Source of the DNA: UBA3910 sp002391465
GTDB lineage: Bacteria > Bacillota > Limnochordia > Darwinibacteriales > Darwinibacteriaceae
Assembly: GCA_030054835.1 (NCBI GenBank)
Contig: JASGVS010000005.1
Coordinates: 51,168 to 115,167, forward strand
Reading direction: 5' to 3'
Length of the DNA stretch: 64,000 nt
Shown piece after piece: positions 54,556 through 61,862 of this stretch. The notes beneath the pieces were generated by a model. The model was not told the DNA's origin. It was given only the letters and a program-made list of their open reading frames with translations, and made no database searches. Position 1 is the stretch's first letter. The number at the start of each line of letters is the position of its first letter. The position numbers and the translations under genes are program-made.

Positions 54556-54830
54556 TGTATGTAAAAAAACTTCCTGCATCCTAACTATGTTAGGGACGCA
54601 AGAAGTCGCGTGGTACCACCCTAGTTGGCATTGCCCCAGTCGAGGCAAGCCCACTCTAATCCTGTAACGGAGGAATCCGGCAAGACCTACTGCTAGTTCA
54701 GTCCGCAGCTCGGGAGTGAATTCCTTCTGTTTTTCCACTCAGGAAGGCTTCCAGCCCAGGCCTTCCCTCTCTGCTAGTTCCACAGAAGTACGTTCTCCTT
54801 CATCGCATTTTCTTCAATTCGTACTTTCAT
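54556..54830 (-). ncRNA. T-box riboswitch, phenylalanine specifier, in the pheS leader
   Basis: Minus strand: T-box core AGGGTGGTACCACGCG (54622 to 54607) and a downstream terminator whose stem starts CTTCTTGCGTCCCTAAC and is followed by seven T (54563-54605). Upstream stem I contains AGAGAGGGAAGGCCTGGGC and a specifier loop with TTC (54720 to 54718), a Phe codon. Uncharged tRNA-Phe should pair with TTC and TGGT to favour antitermination. 5' boundary approximate. Confidence 0.95.
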
Positions 54831-54836
54831 TTCTGT

Positions 54837-54947
54837 TTAGTTCAACGCAGGTTTGGTTAACTCCAGCAACTGCCGATAAAGCAAATAAGCATTGATGGAA
54901 CCGGTGCTAACAAAAATCCGCCAAACGATTTGTGGTGTTAAAACCAT
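54837..54947 (-). CDS. YqzL-like 36-aa protein
   Basis: ATG at 54947, GGGGG ribosome site 7-8 nt upstream, TAA at 54837. Product contains VWRIFVSTGSINAYLLYRQLLEL, the pattern of the YqzL-like family of very small Firmicutes proteins (W..F..TG.I.AYLLY). Function unknown. It stands between a good sigma-A promoter and the pheS T-box, so it is probably transcribed with that leader. Confidence 0.75.
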   Translation of the reverse strand: MVLTPQIVWRIFVSTGSINAYLLYRQLLELTKPALN

Positions 54948-54981
54948 CGGTTAACCCCCAACACGTGCCTATAATATCGAC

Positions 54982-55010
54982 ATTATACCACAGAATCTGT
55001 ATTGGTACAA
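54982..55010 (-). promoter_or_regulatory. promoter of the YqzL-like gene and probably pheS leader
   Basis: Minus strand TTGTAC (55005-55010), 17 nt, TATAAT (54982-54987). No other promoter is evident before the T-box. Confidence 0.75.
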
Positions 55011-55792
55011 CGCCGCTGCCGCAAGATCTCGTAAAGCAGAACAGCGGATGCGGCAGAAGCATTTAGAGAATCTACTGGGCCAGCTAGCGGTATTTTCACC
55101 CTCAAATCAGCCTGTTCCCTAAAAGACTCATGCACACCTCTGGCCTCGTTGCCAATAACCACGGCCAAATCAGGTGGATACGCTACCGCCCAGAAATCCT
55201 CTGACTGGTGCAGATCTGCCACAACCAAGGCACTTCCGCTGCGTTTGAGCAGTTCGAGGGTGTGTCCTCGGGAAAAAACCCAATTGGGTAGATGGAAAAT
55301 GGCCCCGGCGGTGGAACGAATTACCTTGGGATTGTACAGATCAACTGAACCTTCCACAACTACCAAGCCTGCCACTCCTGCCGCAACTGCAGTGCGGATC
55401 AATGTACCCATATTACCCGGATCTTGGATCTCGTCCGCAATCAAAACGGTCCCCCGGAATGAGACTGCGGGCCAAATAGGTTTGGATGCCACAGCGATAA
55501 TACCCTGGGACGATACCGTATCGACAAGCTGGCTGAACACATCGACAGTACACTCCAAATGGGGTATACCCAAGTGCTGAATCTGTTCCAATAGGGCCGC
55601 ACCTCGGGGAGATGCGAAAAGCCGCTCTGTGAACAACACTTTCTGAACCAGCCCAGTTGGCAGGGCCTCTTCCACTACCCTAACCCCTTCTAGACAGAAC
55701 AGGTTCTCCTGATCTCGGTACTTTTTCTGCTGCAGGCGCTTGACCTGTTTGACCTGTTCGTTATGCCTGCTTGTGATCAGTATGGAATCCAT
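54983..55792 (-). CDS. TrmH/SpoU-family RNA 2'-O-methyltransferase
   Basis: 269 aa from ATG at 55792. Small substrate-binding N-terminal domain (NEQVKQVKRLQQKKYRDQENLFCLEGVRVVEEAL) and SPOUT domain with LIADEIQDPGNMGTLIRTA, VVIGNEARGVHES and IPLAGPVDSLNASAASAVLLYE. Methylates rRNA ribose; exact site not predictable. Sits next to the rplT and pheST operons, as the YsgA-type enzyme does in B. subtilis. Confidence 0.94.
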   Translation of the reverse strand: MDSILITSRHNEQVKQVKRLQQKKYRDQENLFCLEGVRVVEEALPTGLVQKVLFTERLFASPRGAALLEQIQHLGIPHLECTVDVFSQLVDTVSSQGIIAVASKPIWPAVSFRGTVLIADEIQDPGNMGTLIRTAVAAGVAGLVVVEGSVDLYNPKVIRSTAGAIFHLPNWVFSRGHTLELLKRSGSALVVADLHQSEDFWAVAYPPDLAVVIGNEARGVHESFREQADLRVKIPLAGPVDSLNASAASAVLLYEILRQRRCTNTDSVV

Positions 55793-55803
55793 GGGCACCC
55801 CCT

Positions 55804-55839
55804 AAAAAACAAACACCGGGAGGGAAACCCCGCCCGGTT
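55804..55839 (-). terminator. terminator after rplT
   Basis: Minus strand ACCGGGCGGGG-TTT-CCCTCCCGGT then GTTTGTTTTTT. Confidence 0.9.
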
Positions 55840-55847
55840 CTACACAA

Positions 55848-56195
55848 TTATTGTCTGGCAATGTCCACCAAATTAGCAAACGCTTCAGCGTCATGCACAG
55901 CAAGATCGGCCAGAACCTTACGGTTAACCTCTACACCGTTCCGTTTCAAGCCGGAAATAAAAGCACTGTATGACATACCGTTATTCCTCGCTGCAGCGTT
56001 GATCCGTGTAATCCACAGGCGGCGGAACTCACGTTTCTTAGCCTTCCGATCGCGGTAAGCATAGTTACCCGATTTCATAACAGCCTGTTTTGCTACACGA
56101 TACTTTTTGCTTTTAGCGCCCCAATAACCCTTTGCCAATTTGAGGGTTCTCTTGCGGCGTTGGCGAGCTACATAACCACGCTTAACTCTAGCCAT
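55848..56195 (-). CDS. rplT: 50S ribosomal protein L20
   Basis: 115 aa, normal length. Begins ARVKRGYVARQRRKRTLKLAKGYWG, the rRNA-binding N-terminal arm. In Firmicutes L20 also represses its own operon by binding the infC leader, which is present here at 56998-57130. Confidence 0.99.
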   Translation of the reverse strand: MARVKRGYVARQRRKRTLKLAKGYWGAKSKKYRVAKQAVMKSGNYAYRDRKAKKREFRRLWITRINAAARNNGMSYSAFISGLKRNGVEVNRKVLADLAVHDAEAFANLVDIARQ

Positions 56196-56213
56196 AATTT
56201 CTTCCTCCTAAAT

Positions 56214-56411
56214 CTATTTGTAGGGCAAAAGCTCCTTAACCCGTTTAGCGTCGGGCTTACTCGCCACCTGCCCGTGTCTTAACTGTCTCTTGCGCTTTGC
56301 AGATTTCTTTTCCAGAATATGACTCTTATGGGAGCTGTACTTAATAACCTTACCTCCGCCTGTAACCTTGAAGCGTTTGGCTGCTCCCCTGTGTGACTTC
56401 ATTTTGGCCAC
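56214..56411 (-). CDS. rpmI: 50S ribosomal protein L35
   Basis: 65 aa from GTG at 56411, which has GGGGTG 8 nt upstream and yields MAKMKSHRGAAKRFKVTG, matching the family start. Between infC and rplT as expected. Confidence 0.98.
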   Translation of the reverse strand: MAKMKSHRGAAKRFKVTGGGKVIKYSSHKSHILEKKSAKRKRQLRHGQVASKPDAKRVKELLPYK

Positions 56412-56425
56412 GTGCACTGCACCCC

Positions 56426-56968
56426 CTAATTCCTAGATTCCTGTTTATCTTTATCTACATCTGTTCTCGGGGCTAAAACGGAAATCATCTGTCGACCCTC
56501 TAATTTTGGTGGTCTTTCTACCACAGCCACTTCTTTCAGCTGGTCTGCCAACTGCTCCAGCTTGGCCCGGGCCAAATCAGAATGAACAATTTCCCTGCCC
56601 CGAAAACGTATTGAGACCTTTACTTTGTCACCAGCTTGCAGAAACTTCTCGGCTGCCCGGGACTTAACCTGAAAATCATGATCAGCAATTTTAGGACTCA
56701 TACGAACTTCCTTGACATTGATCACTTTCTGTTTGCGCCTAGCAGCCTTTTCCCGTTTGCTCTGTTCATATCTATGTTTTCCATAGTCCATAATGCGGCA
56801 AACGGGAGGTTTGGCGTTCGGTGCAACCTCAACCAAATCTAAACCCCGGTCCCCAGCTACGTTTAAAGCATCTCGAGCACTCATGATTCCTAATTGGTCC
56901 CCGTTGACATCCACCACCCGCACTTCACGGGCCCGGATTTCATTGTTCACTCTTAACTCTCTGCTAAT
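56426..56968 (-). CDS. infC: translation initiation factor IF-3
   Basis: 180 aa from an ATT start at 56968. GGAGGGGTGA lies just upstream, there is no ATG, GTG or TTG at the right distance, and the resulting (M)SRELRVNNEIRAREVRVVD matches IF-3. AUU initiation is the classic feature of infC, letting IF-3 repress its own translation. Conserved RIMDYGKHRYEQSKREK (residues about 53-69) and the C-terminal domain are intact. Confidence 0.97.
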   Translation of the reverse strand: MSRELRVNNEIRAREVRVVDVNGDQLGIMSARDALNVAGDRGLDLVEVAPNAKPPVCRIMDYGKHRYEQSKREKAARRKQKVINVKEVRMSPKIADHDFQVKSRAAEKFLQAGDKVKVSIRFRGREIVHSDLARAKLEQLADQLKEVAVVERPPKLEGRQMISVLAPRTDVDKDKQESRN

Positions 56969-56997
56969 GGTGTCACCCCTCCAATAAGTTGAAATAA

Positions 56998-57130
56998 CAA
57001 AAAAACGGACGGCACAAGCCACCCGTTCAACCCGAAAGGTCTACACAAAACAATCTATGCGCAAACACAAATGTGGGCAACCTTGTGAACACATCAGTTA
57101 CAAGGTGAGAAGCGGTGGCTTCTGCTTGAC
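56998..57130 (-). ncRNA. L20-type ribosomal protein leader with attenuator
   Basis: The roughly 160-nt infC leader has a GCCACCGCTTCTCACCTTG element (about 57123-57104) and a 3' terminator AACGGGTGGC-TTGT-GCCGTCCGTT plus seven T (56998-57027). GCCACC upstream can pair with GGGTGGC of the terminator, as expected for an antiterminator. This fits the L20 leader that controls infC-rpmI-rplT in Bacillus. Confidence 0.8.
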
Positions 57131-57136
57131 GTATGA

Positions 57137-57165
57137 AGTATAACATAGTATTTTACCGGAGTCAA
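57137..57165 (-). promoter_or_regulatory. promoter of infC-rpmI-rplT
   Basis: Minus strand TTGACT (57160-57165), 17 nt, TATACT (57137-57142). Confidence 0.85.
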
Positions 57166-57180
57166 CAATCTTATTCTATT

Positions 57181-58065
57181 TCACCCCAAATAAGGGATTA
57201 CATGTTCAAGCGATTGCCCGTCAGTCAGCACCGGGGCAAATAGATCGCCCCTCTCAGCTACCCACTGGGGGACCGTTTTGATAGTAAACTCCTGCGGCGG
57301 ATAATACTCCAAGTCCTCCCAGGTTATCGGAGTAGAGACTGTGGCTCCCGGTGTGGGTCTTGGGCTATACATGCCGATCATAGTCTTTTCCTGATCATTC
57401 TGCAAGTAGTCTAGGTAAATACCCCTGCGATTCTTGATCAGCCGCTCCACCGTGACAAGCCGGGGATAGGCCTTCAGCATAGTATCCGCTATCAGACGGA
57501 TCAACCTCTGGGTTAGCGTGAAGTCATATTCGGCCTTTAAAGGTATGTAGATGTGAAGTCCGCTGGCACCAGACAGCTTGGGATATCCCCGCAAGCGGAG
57601 TTTTTCCAAAAGCTCCCGCAAGTGCTTGGCCACCTCCACCGCCTCCCCGAACCCGGCCGGCGCGGTTGGATCCAAGTCGAGGACCGCGAAATTGGGCACT
57701 CCAACCCCTTCTGTCCGATCAAGGCTGAGGTGGAACTCCACTGCGTTGGAGTTGGCCAGCCAAATCAAGGTGCTTAAACTGTCCGCCACCACGTATTCCG
57801 TTTCCCTGCGCTTTTTGGTCTTCACCCACTCTGGTGCGCCTGCCGGGACGTTCTTCTGATAAAAGTACTGCCCTGTCACCCCGTGGGGATAACGGGTTAC
57901 CGTCAGGAACCGTCCCCGCCAGTGGGGAAGGAGGCAAGCCTCCATTGACTGATAGTAAGCGAGTAGATCCGCCTTGGTATAACCCACTTCCGGCCACAGA
58001 ACCTTACCCAGATTGGACAGTACAATTGGGCGCCCATCAACGGCTACCCTTGTCCTTTGAGTCAC
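57181..58065 (-). CDS. NHEJ DNA polymerase/primase (LigD Pol domain)
   Basis: 294 aa. Stand-alone archaeo-eukaryotic-primase-like Pol domain of LigD: SNLGKVLWPEVGYTKADLLAYY, catalytic Asp pair in VLDLDPT, SGASGLHIYIPL, and a C-terminal PITWEDLE. Fills ends and adds ribonucleotides during non-homologous end joining. It overlaps the ligase gene by 4 nt (GTGA), forming an operon with ku. Confidence 0.95.
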   Translation of the reverse strand: MTQRTRVAVDGRPIVLSNLGKVLWPEVGYTKADLLAYYQSMEACLLPHWRGRFLTVTRYPHGVTGQYFYQKNVPAGAPEWVKTKKRRETEYVVADSLSTLIWLANSNAVEFHLSLDRTEGVGVPNFAVLDLDPTAPAGFGEAVEVAKHLRELLEKLRLRGYPKLSGASGLHIYIPLKAEYDFTLTQRLIRLIADTMLKAYPRLVTVERLIKNRRGIYLDYLQNDQEKTMIGMYSPRPTPGATVSTPITWEDLEYYPPQEFTIKTVPQWVAERGDLFAPVLTDGQSLEHVIPYLG

Positions 58066-58961
58066 GGCCCATCATCCTCCAATCTGCACTCCTCCGCCCT
58101 TTTGTCAAAGCGGAAGCGTTTGAACACAGGATGGCGCAGGCGCAGCTGTTCAGTGAGTTCCAAACACTCCACCTCAGCTACTAGATGGGGTCTAAACCGG
58201 ATGAACGAAGAATCTCCTACTTGGGGGGGTTCCAATGCAAGAAGGGGAACCGCATCTGCCAAAAAATCTAGATCGTTTTGGTTTAGGCCGCTCCCCACAT
58301 TTCCGAGAAAGAGGAGCCTTCCTTTCGTGTCATATACACCGGCCCCAAAGGACCGGATACGGCTCCCAACAGCATTCACCCCCATCACCACCAAATCCAT
58401 TGTCCGTATCAACTTCCTCTTTCGCCAAAATCTCGAGCGCTGACCGGGGAGGTAAGGTGAATCCTCCGCTTTTGACACAATCCCCTCCAAACCATGTTCC
58501 TTCACAAAACTGAGGCTGGATTCAACATCCTTAAAGAGCAGGGGTGAGACGAGGACCAGGGGCAAACCTGTACACTCCTCCTCCAACAGAGCCCGGCGCT
58601 CATACCAAGGCAGGGAACATAGGGATCTGTCTCGGAGGTACAATAGGTCGAAGACCACAAAACGAAGGGATAGAACAGAATCCCTGGACTTCTGCAGTAA
58701 GGAAAAGCTCGGCTTTCCCTGCCGGTCGAACGCCACCACCTCTCCGTCTAAGACGGCTCTGTCTGGAAAAATGGTTAGGGCCTGAGTTACAGCAGGAAAC
58801 CTCTTATTGAGGCTATTACCCCTACGGCTTGCCAACTTCACATGCCCATCTGCGCAGTAAGCTAGCACGCGGTAGCCATCCCACTTTATTTCATGCACCC
58901 ACCCACTTCCATCAGCTAGTTCTTCGTCAACCGGCAACATGGGCTGGTAACGCGGCAACAT
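58062..58961 (-). CDS. ATP-dependent DNA ligase (LigD ligase domain)
   Basis: 299 aa. Nucleotidyltransferase motif I EIKWDGYR with the adenylated Lys26, motif III DGEVVAFD, motif IV GIVSKAED and an OB-fold C-terminus. Seals breaks in Ku-dependent end joining. Start ATG overlaps the ku stop (TAATG). No phosphoesterase domain is encoded here. Confidence 0.95.
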   Translation of the reverse strand: MLPRYQPMLPVDEELADGSGWVHEIKWDGYRVLAYCADGHVKLASRRGNSLNKRFPAVTQALTIFPDRAVLDGEVVAFDRQGKPSFSLLQKSRDSVLSLRFVVFDLLYLRDRSLCSLPWYERRALLEEECTGLPLVLVSPLLFKDVESSLSFVKEHGLEGIVSKAEDSPYLPGQRSRFWRKRKLIRTMDLVVMGVNAVGSRIRSFGAGVYDTKGRLLFLGNVGSGLNQNDLDFLADAVPLLALEPPQVGDSSFIRFRPHLVAEVECLELTEQLRLRHPVFKRFRFDKRAEECRLEDDGP

Positions 58962-59752
58962 TAGTGCCGCACGCCTTCACCCATACCCTGAGAGGCTTCC
59001 CGCAACGATGCTTCCAGGGCTGCGAGCAGGTCCATGGGAGGTTCTTGCTCAGGTGTTTCTGGAGCAATTCCTTCCCTGCCTGTAATTTTCTCTTCAATTA
59101 GCTCCAGCATATCCTGGCGACGTTCATCAGTGTAGTGTTCCGGCCGGAAGGGTTCTGTCAGGCTGTTGATCAGGGACACTGCCATTTCAAATTCCTTTTC
59201 AGTATAGGGAGTCGCCGCACCGACCTGGAGGCGCTGGGTTGGGCGGATTTCATCGGGGTAAAAAATGGTCTCCAGGGCGAGTACTTCGCCGAAGATGCGG
59301 ATTACGGCCAACGAAGTCTTGGAACGAATCGTGATTTTGGCCACCGCAATTCTTCCCGCAGCGGAAAGGGCTTCCTTTAAGAGCAGGTAAGCCTTACCCC
59401 CCGTTTCGGACGGCTCTAAGTAGTATGTCTTATTGAAGTAAACGGGATCAATTTCCTCTAAGGCCACAAAGCGAATAATGTCAACAGTACCTGTAGAGCG
59501 GCTCTGGAATTTCTCCAGTTCATCCTTACTGAAAATTGCATAGCGCCCCTTTTCATACTCGTAACCCCTTACTATCTCATCCTCATTCACTTCACGCCCG
59601 CAGGTAGGGCAGACTTTCACGTATCTAATACGGGAATGGCAGAGGCTGTGCAGCTGATTGAACCGGATCTGTTTTTCCTCAGTGGCCGCATACATCTTGA
59701 CCGGAATATTGACTAGGCCGAAGGAAATGGACCCCCTCCACATACTCCGCAT
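58961..59752 (-). CDS. ku: Ku DNA end-binding protein
   Basis: 263 aa from ATG at 59752 (GGAGGGG site). Bacterial Ku core (MWRGSISFGLVNIPVKMY) with a CPTCGREV pair, and a C-terminal acidic/basic extension. Homodimeric ring that recruits LigD to double-strand breaks. In B. subtilis the equivalent genes serve spore germination repair. First gene of ku-ligase-polymerase, divergent from rpsD. Confidence 0.96.
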   Translation of the reverse strand: MRSMWRGSISFGLVNIPVKMYAATEEKQIRFNQLHSLCHSRIRYVKVCPTCGREVNEDEIVRGYEYEKGRYAIFSKDELEKFQSRSTGTVDIIRFVALEEIDPVYFNKTYYLEPSETGGKAYLLLKEALSAAGRIAVAKITIRSKTSLAVIRIFGEVLALETIFYPDEIRPTQRLQVGAATPYTEKEFEMAVSLINSLTEPFRPEHYTDERRQDMLELIEEKITGREGIAPETPEQEPPMDLLAALEASLREASQGMGEGVRH

Positions 59753-59803
59753 GGTGAACCCCTCCTAAAGAACTAGTCTGTCCGAAAAACGAGTAAATTC
59801 TGC

Positions 59804-59831
59804 TTGCAAAACTTTCAAAATGTGGTATCCT
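59804..59831 (+). promoter_or_regulatory. possible promoter of rpsD
   Basis: TTGCAA (59804-59809), 16 nt, TATCCT (59826-59831). The 65-nt leader that follows contains AAAGCGCGGCTGCTTTGG, possibly part of an S4 autoregulatory fold. Confidence 0.5.
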
Positions 59832-59901
59832 AGTTAGGGAAACTTCAAAGCGCGGCTGCTTTGGCAAAACCATTTAACTGATTAAGATTGGAGAGAAGTA
59901 A

Positions 59902-60504
59902 ATGTCACGTTACACAGGCCCAACGTGGAAAATCAGCAGACGTTTAGGGTTCTCTTTGAGTGAAACAGGCAAAGAACTGCGTAAACGTCCCTATCCGCCG
60001 GGGCAGCACGGTCAAGGTCGCCGCGGCAAGCTCAGCAACTATGGTCTGCAGCTGCAGGAGAAGCAGAAACTGCGTTTCCTTTATGGATTGAATGAGAAGC
60101 AGTTTAAGAATCTGTTTAACAGAGCGGCAAAAATGCCCGGCATCACCGGCGAAAACTTCATGATTCTGCTCGAGTCCCGTCTGGACAATTTGGTCTACCG
60201 GCTCGGTCTCGCCCGTACCCGGGCAGCAGCCAGACAGTTGGTCAACCACGGCCATATTACCGTGAACGGCAAGAAAGTAGATATCCCCAGTTACCAAGTG
60301 AGTGTCAATGACACCATTGGCCTGCGGGAAAAGAGCCGCAACCTGGTTGTAGTCGAGGAAGCTTTGTCCGTTCGTCCCAGCTTACCGGAATATCTCAGCT
60401 TTGACGAGAACACAAGGACAGGCACATTCATCCGTCTGCCACGCAGAGATGAGCTCAGCCCCGACATTAACGAAGCAGAAATTGTTGAGTTTTACTCGAG
60501 ATAA
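59902..60504 (+). CDS. rpsD: 30S ribosomal protein S4
   Basis: 200 aa, ATG with GGAGAG upstream. MSRYTGPTWKISRRLG start, PPGQHGQGRRGKLSNYGLQL, and the S4 RNA-binding domain (ESRLDNLVYRLGLARTRAAAR). Zinc-free (C-minus) form: no cysteines in the N-terminal region. Stands alone here, outside the main ribosomal operon, as in B. subtilis. Confidence 0.98.
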   Translation: MSRYTGPTWKISRRLGFSLSETGKELRKRPYPPGQHGQGRRGKLSNYGLQLQEKQKLRFLYGLNEKQFKNLFNRAAKMPGITGENFMILLESRLDNLVYRLGLARTRAAARQLVNHGHITVNGKKVDIPSYQVSVNDTIGLREKSRNLVVVEEALSVRPSLPEYLSFDENTRTGTFIRLPRRDELSPDINEAEIVEFYSR

Positions 60505-60513
60505 GAACAGAAT

Positions 60514-60541
60514 GGCCCGGATTCCCGGGCCTTTTCTTTTT
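60514..60541 (+). terminator. terminator of rpsD
   Basis: GGCCCGG-ATT-CCCGGGCC then TTTTCTTTTT. Confidence 0.92.
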
Positions 60542-60553
60542 ATCGTTTGCATT

Positions 60554-60579
60554 AAAAAAACGGCTTAAGCCGTTTTTTT
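60554..60579. terminator. symmetrical bidirectional terminator
   Basis: AAAAAAACGGCTTAAGCCGTTTTTTT, a perfect palindrome flanked by A and T tracts. On the minus strand it ends the 44-aa zinc-ribbon gene 2 nt after its stop. Confidence 0.85.
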
Positions 60580-60580
60580 G

Positions 60581-60715
60581 TTATTTACCACATGCTTTAC
60601 AGACTTTGAGATCTCCCTTTTCCCAAAGCAGTTTAACGCCTGTTTTGCTGCACGAGGGGCAAGTTCCTCTCCAGCCTGGAGCTTTAATGTTCTTCCCTCT
60701 CTTATTCTTAGCCAC
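60581..60715 (-). CDS. 44-aa zinc-ribbon protein, unrecognised
   Basis: GTG start at 60715 with GGGGGGG 6 nt upstream; TAA at 60581. Product begins MAKNKRGKNIKAPGWRG and has CPSC and CKAC knuckles (Cys19, Cys22, Cys39, Cys42) around a basic core, like a small ribosomal-type zinc ribbon. Placed between tRNA-Cys (45 nt upstream) and a terminator, so it may be on the tRNA transcript. No family recognised. Confidence 0.75.
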   Translation of the reverse strand: MAKNKRGKNIKAPGWRGTCPSCSKTGVKLLWEKGDLKVCKACGK

Positions 60716-60760
60716 GAATAACCCCCCCATCGCCTTTAATTACACAAAAATACATAAAAA

Positions 60761-60834
60761 TGGAGGCGGCACCCAGATTCGAACTGGGGATGGAGCTTTT
60801 GCAGAGCTCTGCCTTACCACTTGGCTATGCCGCC
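60761..60834 (-). tRNA. tRNA-Cys (GCA)
   Basis: 74 nt with encoded CCA. Acceptor GGCGGCA/TGCCGCC with discriminator T, anticodon loop CTGCAAA (GCA), T-loop AGTTCGAATCT. Confidence 0.97.
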
Positions 60835-60847
60835 CCAAGCAACTAAA

Positions 60848-60876
60848 ATATTACCATCTTTGCCCGCCGCTGTCAA
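60848..60876 (-). promoter_or_regulatory. promoter of tRNA-Cys
   Basis: Minus strand TTGACA (60871-60876), 17 nt, TAATAT (60848-60853), 13 nt before the tRNA. Confidence 0.9.
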
Positions 60877-60960
60877 GCGCTAGTTGCGCTTTTAGACCAG
60901 CACTGCACACCTTTCCCCCCCAAGCCATATCATAAACTGAATATGGAAGGAGCTGGTCCA

Positions 60961-61584
60961 ATGCTTGTTCTATCAGTCATCTTTCTGGCGATAGCAGTCA
61001 GTTTCGATGCCTTCGCCATCGGTATTACTTATGGTATGAATAGAATTACAATCTCACTGTGGCCAAAAGCGGTGCTGAGCATAGTATCGGGCTTGTTCAT
61101 TTTCCTCAGTATGCTCTTCGGGCAGCTGTTAGGACGACTGTTATCCCCCAAACTAAACGCCATAATGGGGGGACTGATCTTCATCCTCTTGGGACTGTAC
61201 AACATCTGGCGTAACTACCGTGCCACAGAAAGGGAAACGATGCTCCTCAACCTCCGCATCCCCGTTTTAGGCCTGATCATACAGGTCTTTTTTGAACCGC
61301 TTGCTGCCGACAGTGACCAGAGCAAAGACATCAGCGCTTCGGAAGCCATCGTCTTGGGCGGAGTGTTAGCTTTAGATGCACTGGCTGCAGGCATTGCCGC
61401 GGCTCTGCTGCGGCTTCCCCCCTATCCCACCGCCCTCTCTGTTATGGCAGCCAGTTTTGTGTTCATCAGTCAAGGCTTGAAGGCAGGCCAAAAATTGTCA
61501 GTCGCGGCAGATAGTCGTCATAAACTTCGCTGGATGCCCGGTTTAATTATCGCACTGCTGGGCATCGCGAAATTTTTCCTCTAA
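60961..61584 (+). CDS. ytaF: sporulation membrane protein YtaF (MntP-like)
   Basis: 207 aa from ATG at 60961 (GAAGGAG site). Six transmembrane helices in two repeats with the MntP-like Asp motifs VSFDAFAIGITYG and LALDALAAGIAAAL. YtaF proteins are sporulation-associated members of a family that includes the Mn exporter MntP; the transported ion is unproven. Confidence 0.9.
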   Translation: MLVLSVIFLAIAVSFDAFAIGITYGMNRITISLWPKAVLSIVSGLFIFLSMLFGQLLGRLLSPKLNAIMGGLIFILLGLYNIWRNYRATERETMLLNLRIPVLGLIIQVFFEPLAADSDQSKDISASEAIVLGGVLALDALAAGIAAALLRLPPYPTALSVMAASFVFISQGLKAGQKLSVAADSRHKLRWMPGLIIALLGIAKFFL

Positions 61585-61604
61585 CCGCGTATAACTCTCC
61601 CCCT

Positions 61605-61850
61605 CAGGGAACACACTACAGTTAGGGTGAACCCATTTGTTTAGTGGGCCTAGGGGAATCGCAGCAAACGTAAACCGGGCCAAATCAACAAATGGGAAGG
61701 TAAGAGGACACCCGACGATTCTTCTAGGCAACAACCAAAGAACACACATCAACTGTGCCAGTATTTCCGAAACACTAGACAAATACCTGTCCCATCGCTT
61801 TGCCCGGTTTACGCAATAAAGAGGAGCCGTCGTGGCTCCTCTTGGCGTTT
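61605..61850 (+). ncRNA. candidate structured non-coding RNA with interleaved helices
   Basis: No convincing protein. Three complementary arm pairs: A 61632-61641 with 61687-61696 (10 bp); C 61648-61661 with 61716-61729 (14 bp, two G-U); B 61669-61680 with 61802-61813 (12 bp). All three cross each other in order. Local hairpins lie at 61743-61757 and 61759-61789, and a 9-bp GC hairpin at 61820-61842 closes the region. A TATAAC at 61590-61595 could be its -10. The G-U pairs favour the plus strand. Confidence 0.5.
61820..61842. terminator. hairpin downstream of uraA and of the structured RNA
   Basis: AGAGGAGCC-GTCGT-GGCTCCTCT. On the minus strand it is followed by TTTATT, a plausible terminator for pyrR-uraA; on the plus strand by TTGGCGTTT, a weak one. 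Confidence 0.65.
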
Positions 61851-61862
61851 AGGTCCCTAATG

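Noticed and set aside
59764..59805. Sigma-G-like GCAGA-18-CAGACTA before ku
   Set aside because: Two mismatches in key positions; suggestive only because Bacillus ku genes are forespore-expressed.
61543..61819. Two overlapping reading frames of 79 and 60 codons on opposite strands in the ytaF-uraA gap
   Set aside because: No ribosome sites or recognisable domains; the complementary arms explain the segment better.
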